From an uncultured Prevotellaceae bacterium (GTDB taxonomy: Bacteria; Bacteroidota; Bacteroidia; Bacteroidales; Bacteroidaceae): a DNA stretch of 64,000 bases. Below are positions 9,365 to 18,339 of this stretch, piece after piece (positions within the stretch are counted from its first letter, which is position 1; every line of letters starts with the position of its first letter). The notes below the pieces were generated by a model, which ran no database searches, was not told the DNA's origin, and worked only from the letters and a program-made list of their open reading frames with translations. The stretch covers positions 37,314 through 101,313 of the forward strand of contig OMXS01000011.1 in assembly GCA_900315095.1 (NCBI GenBank), written 5' to 3'. The position numbers were made by a program, and so were the translations under genes.

Positions 9365-10378
9365 ATGAAAAAACTACTAACTGCACTTTTTGCCATCGCC
9401 TTGTCTGCTACAGCAGCAATGGCTGCCAACAAATATGACAACCCCGACACCATAGTGGTGGCACGCGACGGCACGGGAGAGTTCCGCAACATCAGCGAGG
9501 CCATCGAGGTGTGCCGCGCATTCATGGACTACCACAAGGTAATATACGTGAAACGAGGCACTTACAAGGAAAAACTGGAAATTCCGACGCACCTCACCAA
9601 TATAGAGATTTGCGGCGAGGACGCCCTCACGACCATCATCACATGGGACGACCATGCTAACATCATGATGCCGTCGGCATACGACCCCATTGCAATTGAG
9701 CGACATCCAACTGCCGACAACCAACACCCAACACCCAGTAACTACCACCCCATCGGCACCTTCCGGACATTCACTTTGAGAGTGTGCGGCTCTGACATTA
9801 CACTTAAGAACATAACAATAGAGAACAACTCTGCAAGACTCGGGCAGGCAGTGGCCCTGCACACCGAGGGCGACCGTCTGCGCTTCATCGGATGCCGGTT
9901 CCTGGGACATCAAGACACCGTATATACAGGGCGCGGCGGCACACGACTGCTCTTCCGCGACTGTTACATCGAGGGCACCACCGACTTCATCTTCGGACCA
10001 TCCACAGCATGGTTCGAGAATTGCACTATAAAAAGCAAGGCCAACTCTTATATCACCGCAGCCTCAACACCTGCCGATGTAGAGTACGGCTACGTCTTCA
10101 ACCGCTGCTGCCTTATTGCCGACGAGGGGGTAAGTAAGGTTTATCTTGGACGTCCGTGGCGCCCGTATGCTTACACTCTGTTCATGAACTGCACCCTTGG
10201 CAGCCACATCGTGCCGGCAGGATGGGAAAACTGGCGCAACCCCGACAACGAGAAGACAGCCCGCTATGCCGAATATAACAACAGCGGCGAGGGCGCAAAC
10301 ACAAAGCAACGCGTGGCATGGAGCCGCCAACTTACGAAGAAAGAGGTAGAGAAAATCCCGCAGTTCTTCGGTCTTTAG
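9365..10378 (+). CDS. Pectinesterase, carbohydrate esterase family 8
   Basis: A secreted 337-residue right-handed beta-helix enzyme that de-esterifies pectin (homogalacturonan). A signal peptide (LLTALFAIALSATAAMAA) precedes the CE8 blocks VARDGTGEFRNISEAIE, GHQDTVYTGRGGTR, GTTDFIFGPSTAWFENC (catalytic Asp residues in QDT and DFIFG) and LGRPWRPYAYTLF. A His/Pro/Asn-rich insertion near residues 118-130 (ADNQHPTPSNYHPIG) breaks the fold pattern. Its start lies 3 bases after the rel stop, so it may be translated from the rel message, an odd pairing for a polysaccharide enzyme. No other pectin gene is nearby. Confidence 0.92.
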   Translation: MKKLLTALFAIALSATAAMAANKYDNPDTIVVARDGTGEFRNISEAIEVCRAFMDYHKVIYVKRGTYKEKLEIPTHLTNIEICGEDALTTIITWDDHANIMMPSAYDPIAIERHPTADNQHPTPSNYHPIGTFRTFTLRVCGSDITLKNITIENNSARLGQAVALHTEGDRLRFIGCRFLGHQDTVYTGRGGTRLLFRDCYIEGTTDFIFGPSTAWFENCTIKSKANSYITAASTPADVEYGYVFNRCCLIADEGVSKVYLGRPWRPYAYTLFMNCTLGSHIVPAGWENWRNPDNEKTARYAEYNNSGEGANTKQRVAWSRQLTKKEVEKIPQFFGL

Positions 10379-10448
10379 AATAAGGTTTCAAGACAAAACC
10401 ACACGTTTCTTTCTATCACCAACGACAACTGACGTTGCCGTTTATATC

Positions 10449-10530
10449 TAATGGCATTGCAAAAGATGCCTAACGGCATTGCGAAAGGTGCCTAATGGCG
10501 AGACTATGTTATTAACTTTGTTACCTCACT
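10449..10530. repeat. Dispersed intergenic repeat with two 22-bp units
   Basis: Two tandem 22-bp units (10449-10470 and 10471-10492, beginning TAATGGCATTGC and TAACGGCATTGC, each ending in TGCC) are followed by a partial third and then by GCGAGACTATGTTATTAAC. The last part, including AAAGGTGCCTAATGGCGAG, matches the reverse complement of the hairpin repeat at about 47619-47705. It occupies most of the non-coding sequence after the pectinesterase gene. Confidence 0.7.
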
Positions 10531-10690
10531 TGTATATATTTTGAAGCCGGCAAGTTATCATAGAGAAAAAGAAGTAGCCATTTGGCGTTTTTCCAATATT
10601 TATGTACCCATTGATGATGTGGTAGAAGATGAAGATGGCATTAACCCAACGGAATGGCATGAAGACGTGACAAATGCTATAGAGGACTAA
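10517..10690 (+). pseudogene. Short coding-like fragment, possible gene remnant
   Basis: An open frame without an obvious start codon reads LKPASYHREKEVAIWRF, then SNIYVPIDDVVEDEDGINP, then TEWHEDVTNAIED and a TAA stop. Composition and the acidic C-terminus look protein-coding, and a perfect terminator hairpin follows 24 bases after the stop. Upstream the frame runs into the dispersed repeat, so the 5' part may have been replaced by it. I recognise no family. A chance frame cannot be excluded. Confidence 0.35.
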
Positions 10691-10714
10691 AACTCCATAG
10701 CATATTGATAATAA

Positions 10715-10750
10715 AATTAGGGAAGGCACATGATTGTTCCTTCCCTAATT
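10715..10750. terminator. Bidirectional terminator before the MerR gene
   Basis: A perfect 12-bp stem (10715-10726 with 10739-10750, arm AATTAGGGAAGG) with a 12-base loop, AT-rich on both sides. It lies between the rightward fragment and the leftward MerR-family gene and can serve both. Confidence 0.75.
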
Positions 10751-10774
10751 CATTTATTTAGCAGTCTCGATTGT

Positions 10775-11122
10775 TCAAGTTAGATAATCGAGTTGTTTCT
10801 TAAGGTCTTTCAGGTCATCGCGCACACGGATGAGGCGCTCCATCACCTGTGTATTGCTGTCTACGTTCTTCTTACTATGATGCAGCATCTTGCGGGCGGC
10901 AGCAATTTTAAAGCCACGAACCTTCACAAGGTTATATACATTGCGTATCTCGTTGATGTCGTTCTCGGTATATTGGCGCACGCGGTTACCTGTTGTCTTC
11001 GGCTTTATCTGCGGAAACTCCGTCTCCCAATAGCGAAGAAGACTCTCGGTGACGTCGAACATCTGCGCCACCTCCTTTATGGAGTAATACAATTTCTTTG
11101 GTTTCTCGGTCCTTAATGCCAT
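10775..11122 (-). CDS. MerR-family transcriptional regulator
   Basis: A 115-residue DNA-binding protein. The winged-helix MerR domain is at residues 10-80: KLYYSIKEVAQMFDVTESLL, RYWETEFPQIKP, RQYTENDINEIRNVYNLVK. A short helical tail (residues 85-115) presumably dimerises. No ligand-binding domain or metal-binding cysteines are present, so the signal is unknown. This compact form is common in Bacteroidetes. It is transcribed divergently from alaS, with -7 elements for both genes in the 126-base gap. Confidence 0.88.
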   Translation of the reverse strand: MALRTEKPKKLYYSIKEVAQMFDVTESLLRYWETEFPQIKPKTTGNRVRQYTENDINEIRNVYNLVKVRGFKIAAARKMLHHSKKNVDSNTQVMERLIRVRDDLKDLKKQLDYLT

Positions 11123-11154
11123 ATTGTAACTTGCTGTAGGTTTGATTATTTCTG

Positions 11155-11162
11155 CAAAAATA
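11155..11162 (-). promoter_or_regulatory. -7 element of the MerR-family gene
   Basis: TATTTTTG on the minus strand, 32 bases upstream of the start codon; no clear -33 TTTG at the standard distance. Confidence 0.5.
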
Positions 11163-11205
11163 CAAAATAATTCGGAATAAGAAATGATTACCGCGATTTT
11201 TTTAT

Positions 11206-11213
11206 TAATTTTG
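11206..11213 (+). promoter_or_regulatory. -7 element of alaS
   Basis: TAATTTTG followed by CACGC, 35 bases upstream of the alaS start; no clear -33 element. It is divergent from the MerR-gene element at 11155-11162. Confidence 0.5.
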
Positions 11214-11248
11214 CACGCAAATTTGAAATTATAAAAGAAAAAACAAAG

Positions 11249-13882
11249 ATGATGACAGCAAACGAAATCCGCGACTCATTCAAGAAATTCTTCGAGTCTA
11301 AAGGTCATGCAGTCGTTGCGTCGGCTCCAATGGTTATTAAGGACGACCCAACGCTGATGTTCACTAACGCAGGTATGAACCAATGGAAGGATATTATCCT
11401 TGGCACACGTGAACCAGAGCCACGTCGCCGAGCGAACTCTCAGAAGTGCCTGCGCGTGAGCGGAAAGCATAACGACCTGGAGGAAGTTGGTCACGACACA
11501 TATCACCACACCATGTTCGAGATGCTTGGCAACTGGTCGTTTGGAGACTATTTCAAGGAGGGCGCCATCGATATGGCATGGGAATACCTCGTTGACGTGC
11601 TGCATCTCGACCCTAAAGACCTTTACGTCACGGTGTTCGAAGGTTCACCCGAGGAGAATATCCCGCGTGACGACGAGGCTGCATCGTACTGGGCTAAGCA
11701 CGTGCCTGCCGACCATATCATCAACGGCAACAAGCACGATAACTTCTGGGAGATGGGCGACACAGGCCCTTGCGGTCCTTGTTCGGAAATCCATCTCGAC
11801 TCACGCACCGCAGAGGAGAAGGCAAAAGTGCCTGGCCGCGAGCTGGTGAACAAAGACGACCCACAGGTAATCGAGATATGGAACCTCGTGTTCATGCAGT
11901 TCAACCGCAAGGCTGACGGTTCGCTGGAGAAGCTCTCGATGAATGTTATCGACACTGGTATGGGCTTCGAGCGTCTGGTACGTGCTTTGCAAGGCAAGCA
12001 CTCTAACTACGACACCGATGTCTTCCAACCGATGATAAAAGAGATTGAGAGACTTACGGAGTTGAAATATGGAAGTGCTGACGGGGAACAAGTGGATGTC
12101 GCCATGCGTGTTATCGCCGACCACATCCGTGCTGTCAGCTTCTCAATTGCCGACGGACAGCTGCCTGGAAACGCAAAGGCAGGCTATGTAATCCGCCGTA
12201 TCCTGCGCCGTGCTGTGCGCTATGCATATACATTCCTTGGACAGAAGGAGGCGTTCCTCTTCAAACTTGTTCCAATGCTCGTGCATGAAATGGGCGACGC
12301 TTATCCCGAACTTAAGGCACAGCGCGAGCTTATCACTCGCGTGATAAAGGAGGAAGAAGACTCGTTCCTGCGCACACTCGACCGCGGTATTCGCATGCTC
12401 GACGGCAGCATGGCTGAGTTGAAGGCAGAAGGAAAGGCACAACTCAATGGAGCAGATGCTTTCAAACTGTTCGACACTTATGGTTTCCCGCTCGACCTTA
12501 CAGAACTTATCTGCCGCGAGAACGGCTATACCGTTGACGAGGAAGGCTTCAACATCGAGATGCAGAAGCAAAAAGAGCGCGCCCGCAACGCTGCTGCGGT
12601 GGAGAATGGCGACTGGATTATTGTTAACGAGTCGTCTGCTGAGCAGCAGTTTGTAGGCTATGACTACACAGAATATGAGTGCCACATCACCCGCTATCGC
12701 CAAGTGACACAGAAGAAGAGCACTTTCTATGAGCTAGTTCTTGACTACACACCGTTCTATGGGGAAATGGGTGGTCAGGTAGGCGACCAGGGTGTGCTCG
12801 TAAGCGAGGATGAGACAGTAGACATCATCGATACAAAACGTGAGAACGGACAGAGCATTCACATTGTGAAGAAGTTGCCTAAAAACATCGAGGCAGACTT
12901 CATGGCTTGCGTTGACACCGACAAGCGCGACGCATGTGCCGCTAACCATACCGCCACTCACCTGCTCGACTATGCGCTGAAGCAAGTGCTGGGCGACCAT
13001 GTGGAGCAGAAGGGTTCTTTCGTAAGCCCCGACACGCTGCGCTTCGACTTCTCTCATTTCCAGAAAGTTACCGATGAGGAACTGCGCCAGGTGGAACGTT
13101 TGGTGAACTCTATGGTCCGTGAGGACATCTGTCTTGAGGAGTTCCGTGATACTCCAATTGAGGAGGCACGCAAACTGGGAGCAATAGCACTCTTCGGTGA
13201 GAAGTACGGCGACAAGGTCCGTGTTGTAAAGTTCGGCCCAAGTGTGGAGTTCTGCGGTGGTATTCATGCCCACAGCACCGGTCACATCGGTATGTTCAAG
13301 ATTGTAAGTGAGGCAAGTGTTGCTGCCGGTATTCGCCGTATTGAGGCAAAGACAGGCAAAGAGACTGAAGACCTCATGTATAACATGGAGGACGGCATTC
13401 GCGTTCTGAGGGCATTGTTCAACAATGCTAAGGACCTTGAAGGTACAATCCAGAGATATATCAACGAGCACGACGAACTGAAGAAGCAAGTTGAGAAATA
13501 CGCTGTAGAGGCAGAGGAGCGCATGAAAGAGAAGATTCTCAGCAAGGTGCGCATCGTTAACGGCGTGAAGGTTTTCGCTGCTGTGCTGCCCATCAAGCCA
13601 GAAATGGCGAAAAACCTTGTGTTCAAGGTGCGTGCAGCAGAGCCAGAAAGTTCTATCTGCGTTGTAGGAAGTGTTTCTGAAAACCGCCCGATGCTGAATG
13701 TAATCATCAGCGAAGACCTTGTGAAGAACCACAACATGAACGCAGGACAACTAGTGCGCGAGGCTGCAAAACTGATTCAAGGCGGCGGTGGCGGTCAGCC
13801 CCACTTCGCTTCTGCAGGTGGCAAGAACCCCGACGGCATCAGCGCCGCTGTGGATAAGGTGATTGAACTGGCTAATCTCTAA
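11249..13882 (+). CDS. alaS: Alanine--tRNA ligase
   Basis: An 877-residue class II aminoacyl-tRNA synthetase, full length for the family. The catalytic core is at the N-terminus ([41 protein letters not shown]). The editing domain has zinc ligands in [11 protein letters not shown] and [13 protein letters not shown]. The C-terminal C-Ala domain ends with [14 protein letters not shown] and an Asp-Gly helix. Two ATGs in a row open the frame; 11252 is an equally plausible start. A very strong hairpin follows 22 bases after the stop. Confidence 0.97.
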   Translation: MMTANEIRDSFKKFFESKGHAVVASAPMVIKDDPTLMFTNAGMNQWKDIILGTREPEPRRRANSQKCLRVSGKHNDLEEVGHDTYHHTMFEMLGNWSFGDYFKEGAIDMAWEYLVDVLHLDPKDLYVTVFEGSPEENIPRDDEAASYWAKHVPADHIINGNKHDNFWEMGDTGPCGPCSEIHLDSRTAEEKAKVPGRELVNKDDPQVIEIWNLVFMQFNRKADGSLEKLSMNVIDTGMGFERLVRALQGKHSNYDTDVFQPMIKEIERLTELKYGSADGEQVDVAMRVIADHIRAVSFSIADGQLPGNAKAGYVIRRILRRAVRYAYTFLGQKEAFLFKLVPMLVHEMGDAYPELKAQRELITRVIKEEEDSFLRTLDRGIRMLDGSMAELKAEGKAQLNGADAFKLFDTYGFPLDLTELICRENGYTVDEEGFNIEMQKQKERARNAAAVENGDWIIVNESSAEQQFVGYDYTEYECHITRYRQVTQKKSTFYELVLDYTPFYGEMGGQVGDQGVLVSEDETVDIIDTKRENGQSIHIVKKLPKNIEADFMACVDTDKRDACAANHTATHLLDYALKQVLGDHVEQKGSFVSPDTLRFDFSHFQKVTDEELRQVERLVNSMVREDICLEEFRDTPIEEARKLGAIALFGEKYGDKVRVVKFGPSVEFCGGIHAHSTGHIGMFKIVSEASVAAGIRRIEAKTGKETEDLMYNMEDGIRVLRALFNNAKDLEGTIQRYINEHDELKKQVEKYAVEAEERMKEKILSKVRIVNGVKVFAAVLPIKPEMAKNLVFKVRAAEPESSICVVGSVSENRPMLNVIISEDLVKNHNMNAGQLVREAAKLIQGGGGGQPHFASAGGKNPDGISAAVDKVIELANL

Positions 13883-13904
13883 GGATTATCTTCATAGAAA
13901 CAAC

Positions 13905-13940
13905 CATCCCCCGTGCTGCGACAATGCAGCACGGGGGATG
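13905..13940. terminator. Bidirectional terminator between alaS and recA
   Basis: A perfect 15-bp GC-rich stem (13905-13919 with 13926-13940, arm CATCCCCCGTGCTGC) with a 6-base loop between the convergent alaS and recA genes. Confidence 0.85.
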
Positions 13941-13973
13941 ATTCTTTATATCTCCTTTAAGAGAGAAACGGGA

Positions 13974-14999
13974 TTACTTTCCAGTCAACTCTGCCATAAT
14001 TTTTGCCTCTAGCTGCTCGCAAAGTTCGGGGTTGTCTTTCAGCAGTTTCTTCACGGCATCGCGACCCTGAGCCAGTTTCGTTCCGTCGTAAGAGAACCAG
14101 CTGCCGCTCTTCTGAATGATGCCATATTCAACGCCGAGGTCAACAATCTCGCCAATCTTAGAGATGCCCTCGCCAAAGGTAATCTCAAACTCTGCCTTGC
14201 GGAAAGGAGGTGCCACCTTGTTCTTTACAATCTTTACGCGCACCTGGTTGCCAATAACTTCGTCACCGTCCTTAATGCTCGTTACACGGCGGATGTCAAG
14301 ACGCACCGAAGCATAGAATTTCAAAGCATTTCCACCCGTTGTTGTCTCAGGATTGCCAAACATTACACCTATCTTCTCACGCAACTGGTTGATGAAAATA
14401 CATGTGGTATTAGTCTTCGAGATGGTGCTTGTCAGTTTGCGCAGAGCCTGACTCATAAGCCTTGCCTGCAGTCCAACCACGTTATCGCCCATATCTCCCT
14501 CGATTTCTTTCTTCGGAGTGAGCGCAGCCACAGAGTCAATCACTACGATGTCAACAGCAGCAGATGAGATAAGCTGGTCGGCAATCTGAAGAGCCTGCTC
14601 GCCGTTATCAGGCTGTGAAATCCACAGGTTATCTACATCAACGCCCAGTTTCTGCGCATAGAAACGGTCAAAGGCATGTTCTGCATCGATAAATGCAGCT
14701 ATACCACCCTGCTTCTGTGCCTCTGCTATTGCATGAATAGCGAGCGTTGTCTTACCAGATGACTCTGGACCATATATCTCGATGATGCGTCCACGAGGAT
14801 AACCGCCCACGCCGAGTGCAGCGTTCAGACTGATACTTCCTGTAGGAATAACCTCCACATTCTCTATATGCTCGTCTCCGAGTTTCATTATCGAGCCTTT
14901 GCCGAAGTCCTTCTCTATCTTCGACATCGCTGCCTGCAGCGCCTTCAGTTTCTCGCTCTGAGGGTTTTGTGCCCCCTCTTCTATTTCTTTCTTTGCCAT
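13974..14999 (-). CDS. recA: Recombinase RecA
   Basis: A 341-residue RecA, the ATP-dependent strand-exchange protein of homologous recombination and trigger of LexA cleavage where LexA exists. Walker A is [13 protein letters not shown] near residue 75, and the Walker B region is [15 protein letters not shown]. The DNA-binding loop L2 region [20 protein letters not shown] is intact. It starts [21 protein letters not shown], has its own well-formed promoter and ends against the alaS terminator. No SOS box is recognised in the promoter. Confidence 0.97.
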   Translation of the reverse strand: MAKKEIEEGAQNPQSEKLKALQAAMSKIEKDFGKGSIMKLGDEHIENVEVIPTGSISLNAALGVGGYPRGRIIEIYGPESSGKTTLAIHAIAEAQKQGGIAAFIDAEHAFDRFYAQKLGVDVDNLWISQPDNGEQALQIADQLISSAAVDIVVIDSVAALTPKKEIEGDMGDNVVGLQARLMSQALRKLTSTISKTNTTCIFINQLREKIGVMFGNPETTTGGNALKFYASVRLDIRRVTSIKDGDEVIGNQVRVKIVKNKVAPPFRKAEFEITFGEGISKIGEIVDLGVEYGIIQKSGSWFSYDGTKLAQGRDAVKKLLKDNPELCEQLEAKIMAELTGK

Positions 15000-15025
15000 A
15001 GTATTGTTGTTTGAATTATTTCATG

Positions 15026-15056
15026 CAAAAATACAACAAATTCAACGATATGCAAA
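15026..15056 (-). promoter_or_regulatory. Promoter of recA
   Basis: Minus-strand TTTG (15053-15056), a 19-base spacer and TATTTTTG (15026-15033), 26 bases upstream of the recA start: a textbook Bacteroidetes promoter. The rest of the gap (15057-15259) is AT-rich and holds only a short palindrome GATAATTATC at 15226-15235. Confidence 0.8.
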
Positions 15057-15259
15057 ATAATAATCCAATATTTTTTTTCGAGGGCAAGAAAACGTATTAT
15101 AGAAATTCGTACCGTACTTGTTCGTAATCCTTTATTTCCTGCTCAAACATAAATATTCGCTGCTAATTGTTTGGAAAAAATACATAATTATCTTGAACTT
15201 TACGTGATTTCTACTTTTTTTTCACGATAATTATCACTTATGGCTTATGGCAATTCTTG

Positions 15260-16108
15260 TCACTTGCCATTATTCTTCTGCTTTAGGTATTCCACATATT
15301 CGTTACCTGTTGGTTTGAGCAGGTTCTTGATTGCTTGCTCTTTGTTGTATTTCATTTTTACAGAGACTTTCAGTGAACTGTACTCGTAGTCATAAGTCCC
15401 AGGAACGGGACACTTCTCTGTACTTTTTGCCTTTACCATTACACCATCAAGAGTTTTTGTTCCGACGGGGACATCGACCAATCGTTCAATGTCAAATCCC
15501 CATTCCGTAAGTACCAAACTATAGGCATCGGCAGGGATGTCAAAATCGTTGTCGTTCTTAACTGTAATCGACCAAACAGATGTGCCAGCATGGAAGTTGA
15601 TGGAAGATGTCATACAAGAAGCCTTCAGTTTCGATTTCATTTCGTCCATCAGTTTGCCTGCAAGGTCGTTAATGAACAACGTGTCGGCAAAACGCTCTTG
15701 TTTTTGAATGTCGTTCAATTCTTTTGTTATCCATCCTGTAGCCAGAGCCATTCTTACTTTATCTTCCGGCCATGCGAAGAGCCCTTTTGCCTCTCCTACT
15801 GTCATTTTGCCATCTTCGGCAACGGTCACTATCATGTCGGCATTACCGAAATTCACTTTGAACTGACCTTCTGTCTGTGTAGGTTCAACCGCTATGCTGT
15901 CAGCATTGAATGTCAGAGCCAACGAGTCCGCCTTTGCCACGTCTGGCCAAACCTCCAGAAGCGAGTTTTTCTGGTTCTTGCTAACTTTCGTGGCGAAATC
16001 AGCAGCAAATTTCGCCACTTCCTTCTCTATACTACTACATGATACCATTAATGCGGTCAACACAATAATTACTGCGTAGCACCCCTTTCTTAAATTATTA
16101 TTATTCAT
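15260..16108 (-). CDS. Predicted lipoprotein, member 1 of a local three-paralogue family
   Basis: A 282-residue exported protein. The signal sequence VIIVLTALMVSC ends in a lipobox-like M-V-S-C, so it is probably a lipoprotein. The N-terminal block KFAADFATKVSKNQKNSLLE and ADSLALTFN correspond to the start of its two paralogues (16171 and 18340), and the C-terminus TGNEYVEYLKQK matches their TGNEY-x-EYL ending. The start is the internal ATG giving MNNNNLRKGC; the longer frame adds only ten residues before the positive charge. Fifth and last gene of a leftward group of exported proteins. Function unknown. Confidence 0.8.
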   Translation of the reverse strand: MNNNNLRKGCYAVIIVLTALMVSCSSIEKEVAKFAADFATKVSKNQKNSLLEVWPDVAKADSLALTFNADSIAVEPTQTEGQFKVNFGNADMIVTVAEDGKMTVGEAKGLFAWPEDKVRMALATGWITKELNDIQKQERFADTLFINDLAGKLMDEMKSKLKASCMTSSINFHAGTSVWSITVKNDNDFDIPADAYSLVLTEWGFDIERLVDVPVGTKTLDGVMVKAKSTEKCPVPGTYDYEYSSLKVSVKMKYNKEQAIKNLLKPTGNEYVEYLKQKNNGK

Positions 16109-16170
16109 CCTTATAATATTTAAGATTAATGAGGGCATGTCAAAATAGGCACATCCTCCTAATTACAGAA

Positions 16171-17016
16171 TCAATGTTTTGCTTTTAGGTATTCCTCGTA
16201 TTCATTACCTGTAGATGAAAAATACTTGTTGAAAAGGGCTTTACCCTTTAATTTCAACACTATAGCATGACCATCAAACACAGGACCAGAACGGGAGAAG
16301 TCACCTCTCTCAATCACTATATATTCTACATAAGATACTGAACCATTAGGTGAAATCGTTTTTCCTTCTCTGGTTTCATTCCAGCGTTTAGGATTAGGGT
16401 CGAACATATAGCTTTCTTTACAGAAAGGTATGCTAATCTCATAGTCAGAACCATCAATCTGACTTGAAGAATTGTTTTTCACAATATAGATGGATTGACG
16501 TTCGCTGGCATCGAAATTGCTATCTGGCACTTTGTGTACAATTGAGAACCTTTTAGAAAAATCTTTCTCAAATTTCTCTATGAGAGACTTTTCAAAATCC
16601 TTGTCATTCATCCGCTTCGCGAGTTCTTCGTCAGTAATTCCATCTTTCCATTGTCCCGTTTTCTTCGCAAAGTCGAGATGGTCGGCAGAATAAGCAAATA
16701 CTCCGTGTGACTCCTTTACTTTAAAACCTTCACCATTCTCGTTCTCCACAATAGTCACGTCTTTGCCTTCACCCAAGACAATTTTTATGTTGCCATTTTC
16801 CTGAGTTTCTATTTGTGATTTCTCTACATCGAAAGCAAAAGTCAGTGAGTCTGCAGCGACAGCACCAGGGTACATCTTTGTGATTTCAGACTTGTTGCCA
16901 CTCTGGACAGCGGCAGCAAAATCAGTCGCAAACTGTTTGATTTCCTTGTTCTTGTCACAAGAGACAAATAGTAAACCAACGAATAACACTATCAATAATT
17001 GTTTAACTTGTTTCAT
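16171..17016 (-). CDS. Predicted lipoprotein, member 2 of a local three-paralogue family
   Basis: A 281-residue protein with signal LLIVLFVGLLFVSCDKN (lipobox F-V-S-C). Residues 23-55 (KQFATDFAAAVQSGNKSEI and TKMYPGA) are nearly identical to the protein encoded at 18340, including a 51-base stretch (16861-16911) identical at DNA level. The middle part is diverged; the C-terminus STGNEYEEYLKAKH carries the family ending. It lies 60 bases below the coiled-coil gene, in the same orientation. No enzymatic motif is visible; a periplasmic or surface binding role is only a guess. Confidence 0.8.
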   Translation of the reverse strand: MKQVKQLLIVLFVGLLFVSCDKNKEIKQFATDFAAAVQSGNKSEITKMYPGAVAADSLTFAFDVEKSQIETQENGNIKIVLGEGKDVTIVENENGEGFKVKESHGVFAYSADHLDFAKKTGQWKDGITDEELAKRMNDKDFEKSLIEKFEKDFSKRFSIVHKVPDSNFDASERQSIYIVKNNSSSQIDGSDYEISIPFCKESYMFDPNPKRWNETREGKTISPNGSVSYVEYIVIERGDFSRSGPVFDGHAIVLKLKGKALFNKYFSSTGNEYEEYLKAKH

Positions 17017-17076
17017 TGTAATCTTGCATTATTACATACCTACTCTTCTAAGGATTTTCGGCTTACTCCTTTCTGT

Positions 17077-18243
17077 TTACTTCCATTTGCGGAATGATGT
17101 TACTTTGCCTCCGCTAACCCACACGGTCATGAGAAGATGGTCGTTAGAAATAATTATTTCATCAGAATACTCTCTGGCGCCATAACCGTATATCCTGTAA
17201 GTCTTTCTTGAACCAGACTGCCCATAAAGTTGTGCTTTGAATGTGGCTACCATAAGATTTTCCGGCATACCGACGAGAATCTGCCCATTTACTGCTGCAT
17301 CTACGTATCTCTTGCCAAATTTCTTACATAAGGTGTTGTATGCATCTTTTTCTTTCTGTTGCTCTTTCTGTTGTAACCCTTTCTCTGATTTGCCCCATAC
17401 TAGATTATCCGTTCTTCCATCAGGATACTTAATTTCACCATTCCATGGAGTTAATTCGGGAAAATTAGCGATACGGCGTTCTGCCACTTCATCATAAGAA
17501 TTATTTCTTACTTGTTCCTTAAAGTAACCAGTAAAAATCGTTCCATCGTTCATGGTAAATACCATTTTTCCGCCTATCACTTTAAGTACACCATTTTTTT
17601 TATGTAATATAGTACCATTACCCAAACAGTCGTTATTCCCCCAATCCACTCCATAAAAAATCCTGTCTCCGTTAGGGAAGCCCGGCCTATATCCTCTGCT
17701 CTCTAAAGATGCATAATACAAAGAAGCCACACTATTCCCCTGATCTGCTATTTCCTTTATTGCTAACAATGCCTTGGATTCATCTACCTCTTTCCCATAA
17801 AGAAAATTCATAGCAGGAACCACTTTTACTGCATCAATCGAGTCTTGTATAGTTAATTCTCTATCTTCATGGAGTTGCAATGTACTCAACAATACTTTAA
17901 AACTTTTTTCCGATGTTTCGTCTTCTAATAATTTAGAGTTTTGTAGAGTGAATTGTTCTCTTAATTCTGCCTTTTTTCTTTCTTCCTCGGCTTTCAATTC
18001 TGCCTCTTTCTTCTCTTGTTCTGCAATCAATTTGGCTATTTCTTTCTTTTGTTCTGCAATCAACTTGGCAATTTCTTTATCTTGTTTTGCAATCAATTTG
18101 GCAATTTTCTTTTGCTTTTTTCTTTCTTTAATTCCGTCAGAGATTTCCTTTATAATTTCAGAAAGTTTGTTTTGAGAATATGCGTGCTGAGGTGTCCCTA
18201 ATGCCAATAAAAGTGGTAGCCATAATAACTTAAGTTGTTTCAT
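17077..18243 (-). CDS. Secreted coiled-coil protein with Sel1/MORN-like C-terminus
   Basis: A 388-residue exported protein. After a signal peptide ending at HAYSQ comes a long charged helix (about residues 25-100) built of in-frame repeats of IAKLIAEQKKE, a probable coiled coil. The next part, ALLAIKEIADQGNSVASLYY, resembles a Sel1-like helix pair. The C-terminal half has glycine-spaced strands (VIGGKMVFTMNDGTIFTGYF, WNGEIKYPDGR) reminiscent of MORN repeats. No catalytic residues recognised. It sits inside the lipoprotein gene group, 96 bases after the gene at 18340. Function unknown. Confidence 0.75.
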   Translation of the reverse strand: MKQLKLLWLPLLLALGTPQHAYSQNKLSEIIKEISDGIKERKKQKKIAKLIAKQDKEIAKLIAEQKKEIAKLIAEQEKKEAELKAEEERKKAELREQFTLQNSKLLEDETSEKSFKVLLSTLQLHEDRELTIQDSIDAVKVVPAMNFLYGKEVDESKALLAIKEIADQGNSVASLYYASLESRGYRPGFPNGDRIFYGVDWGNNDCLGNGTILHKKNGVLKVIGGKMVFTMNDGTIFTGYFKEQVRNNSYDEVAERRIANFPELTPWNGEIKYPDGRTDNLVWGKSEKGLQQKEQQKEKDAYNTLCKKFGKRYVDAAVNGQILVGMPENLMVATFKAQLYGQSGSRKTYRIYGYGAREYSDEIIISNDHLLMTVWVSGGKVTSFRKWK

Positions 18244-18339
18244 AACAATTAAATATTTAAGTAATTTGAAAGGATATTCTTTTGTTCGTTCCTCTTTTTA
18301 CCTTTCTTTTGAATTATTTAGAGGACACACTATTATACA

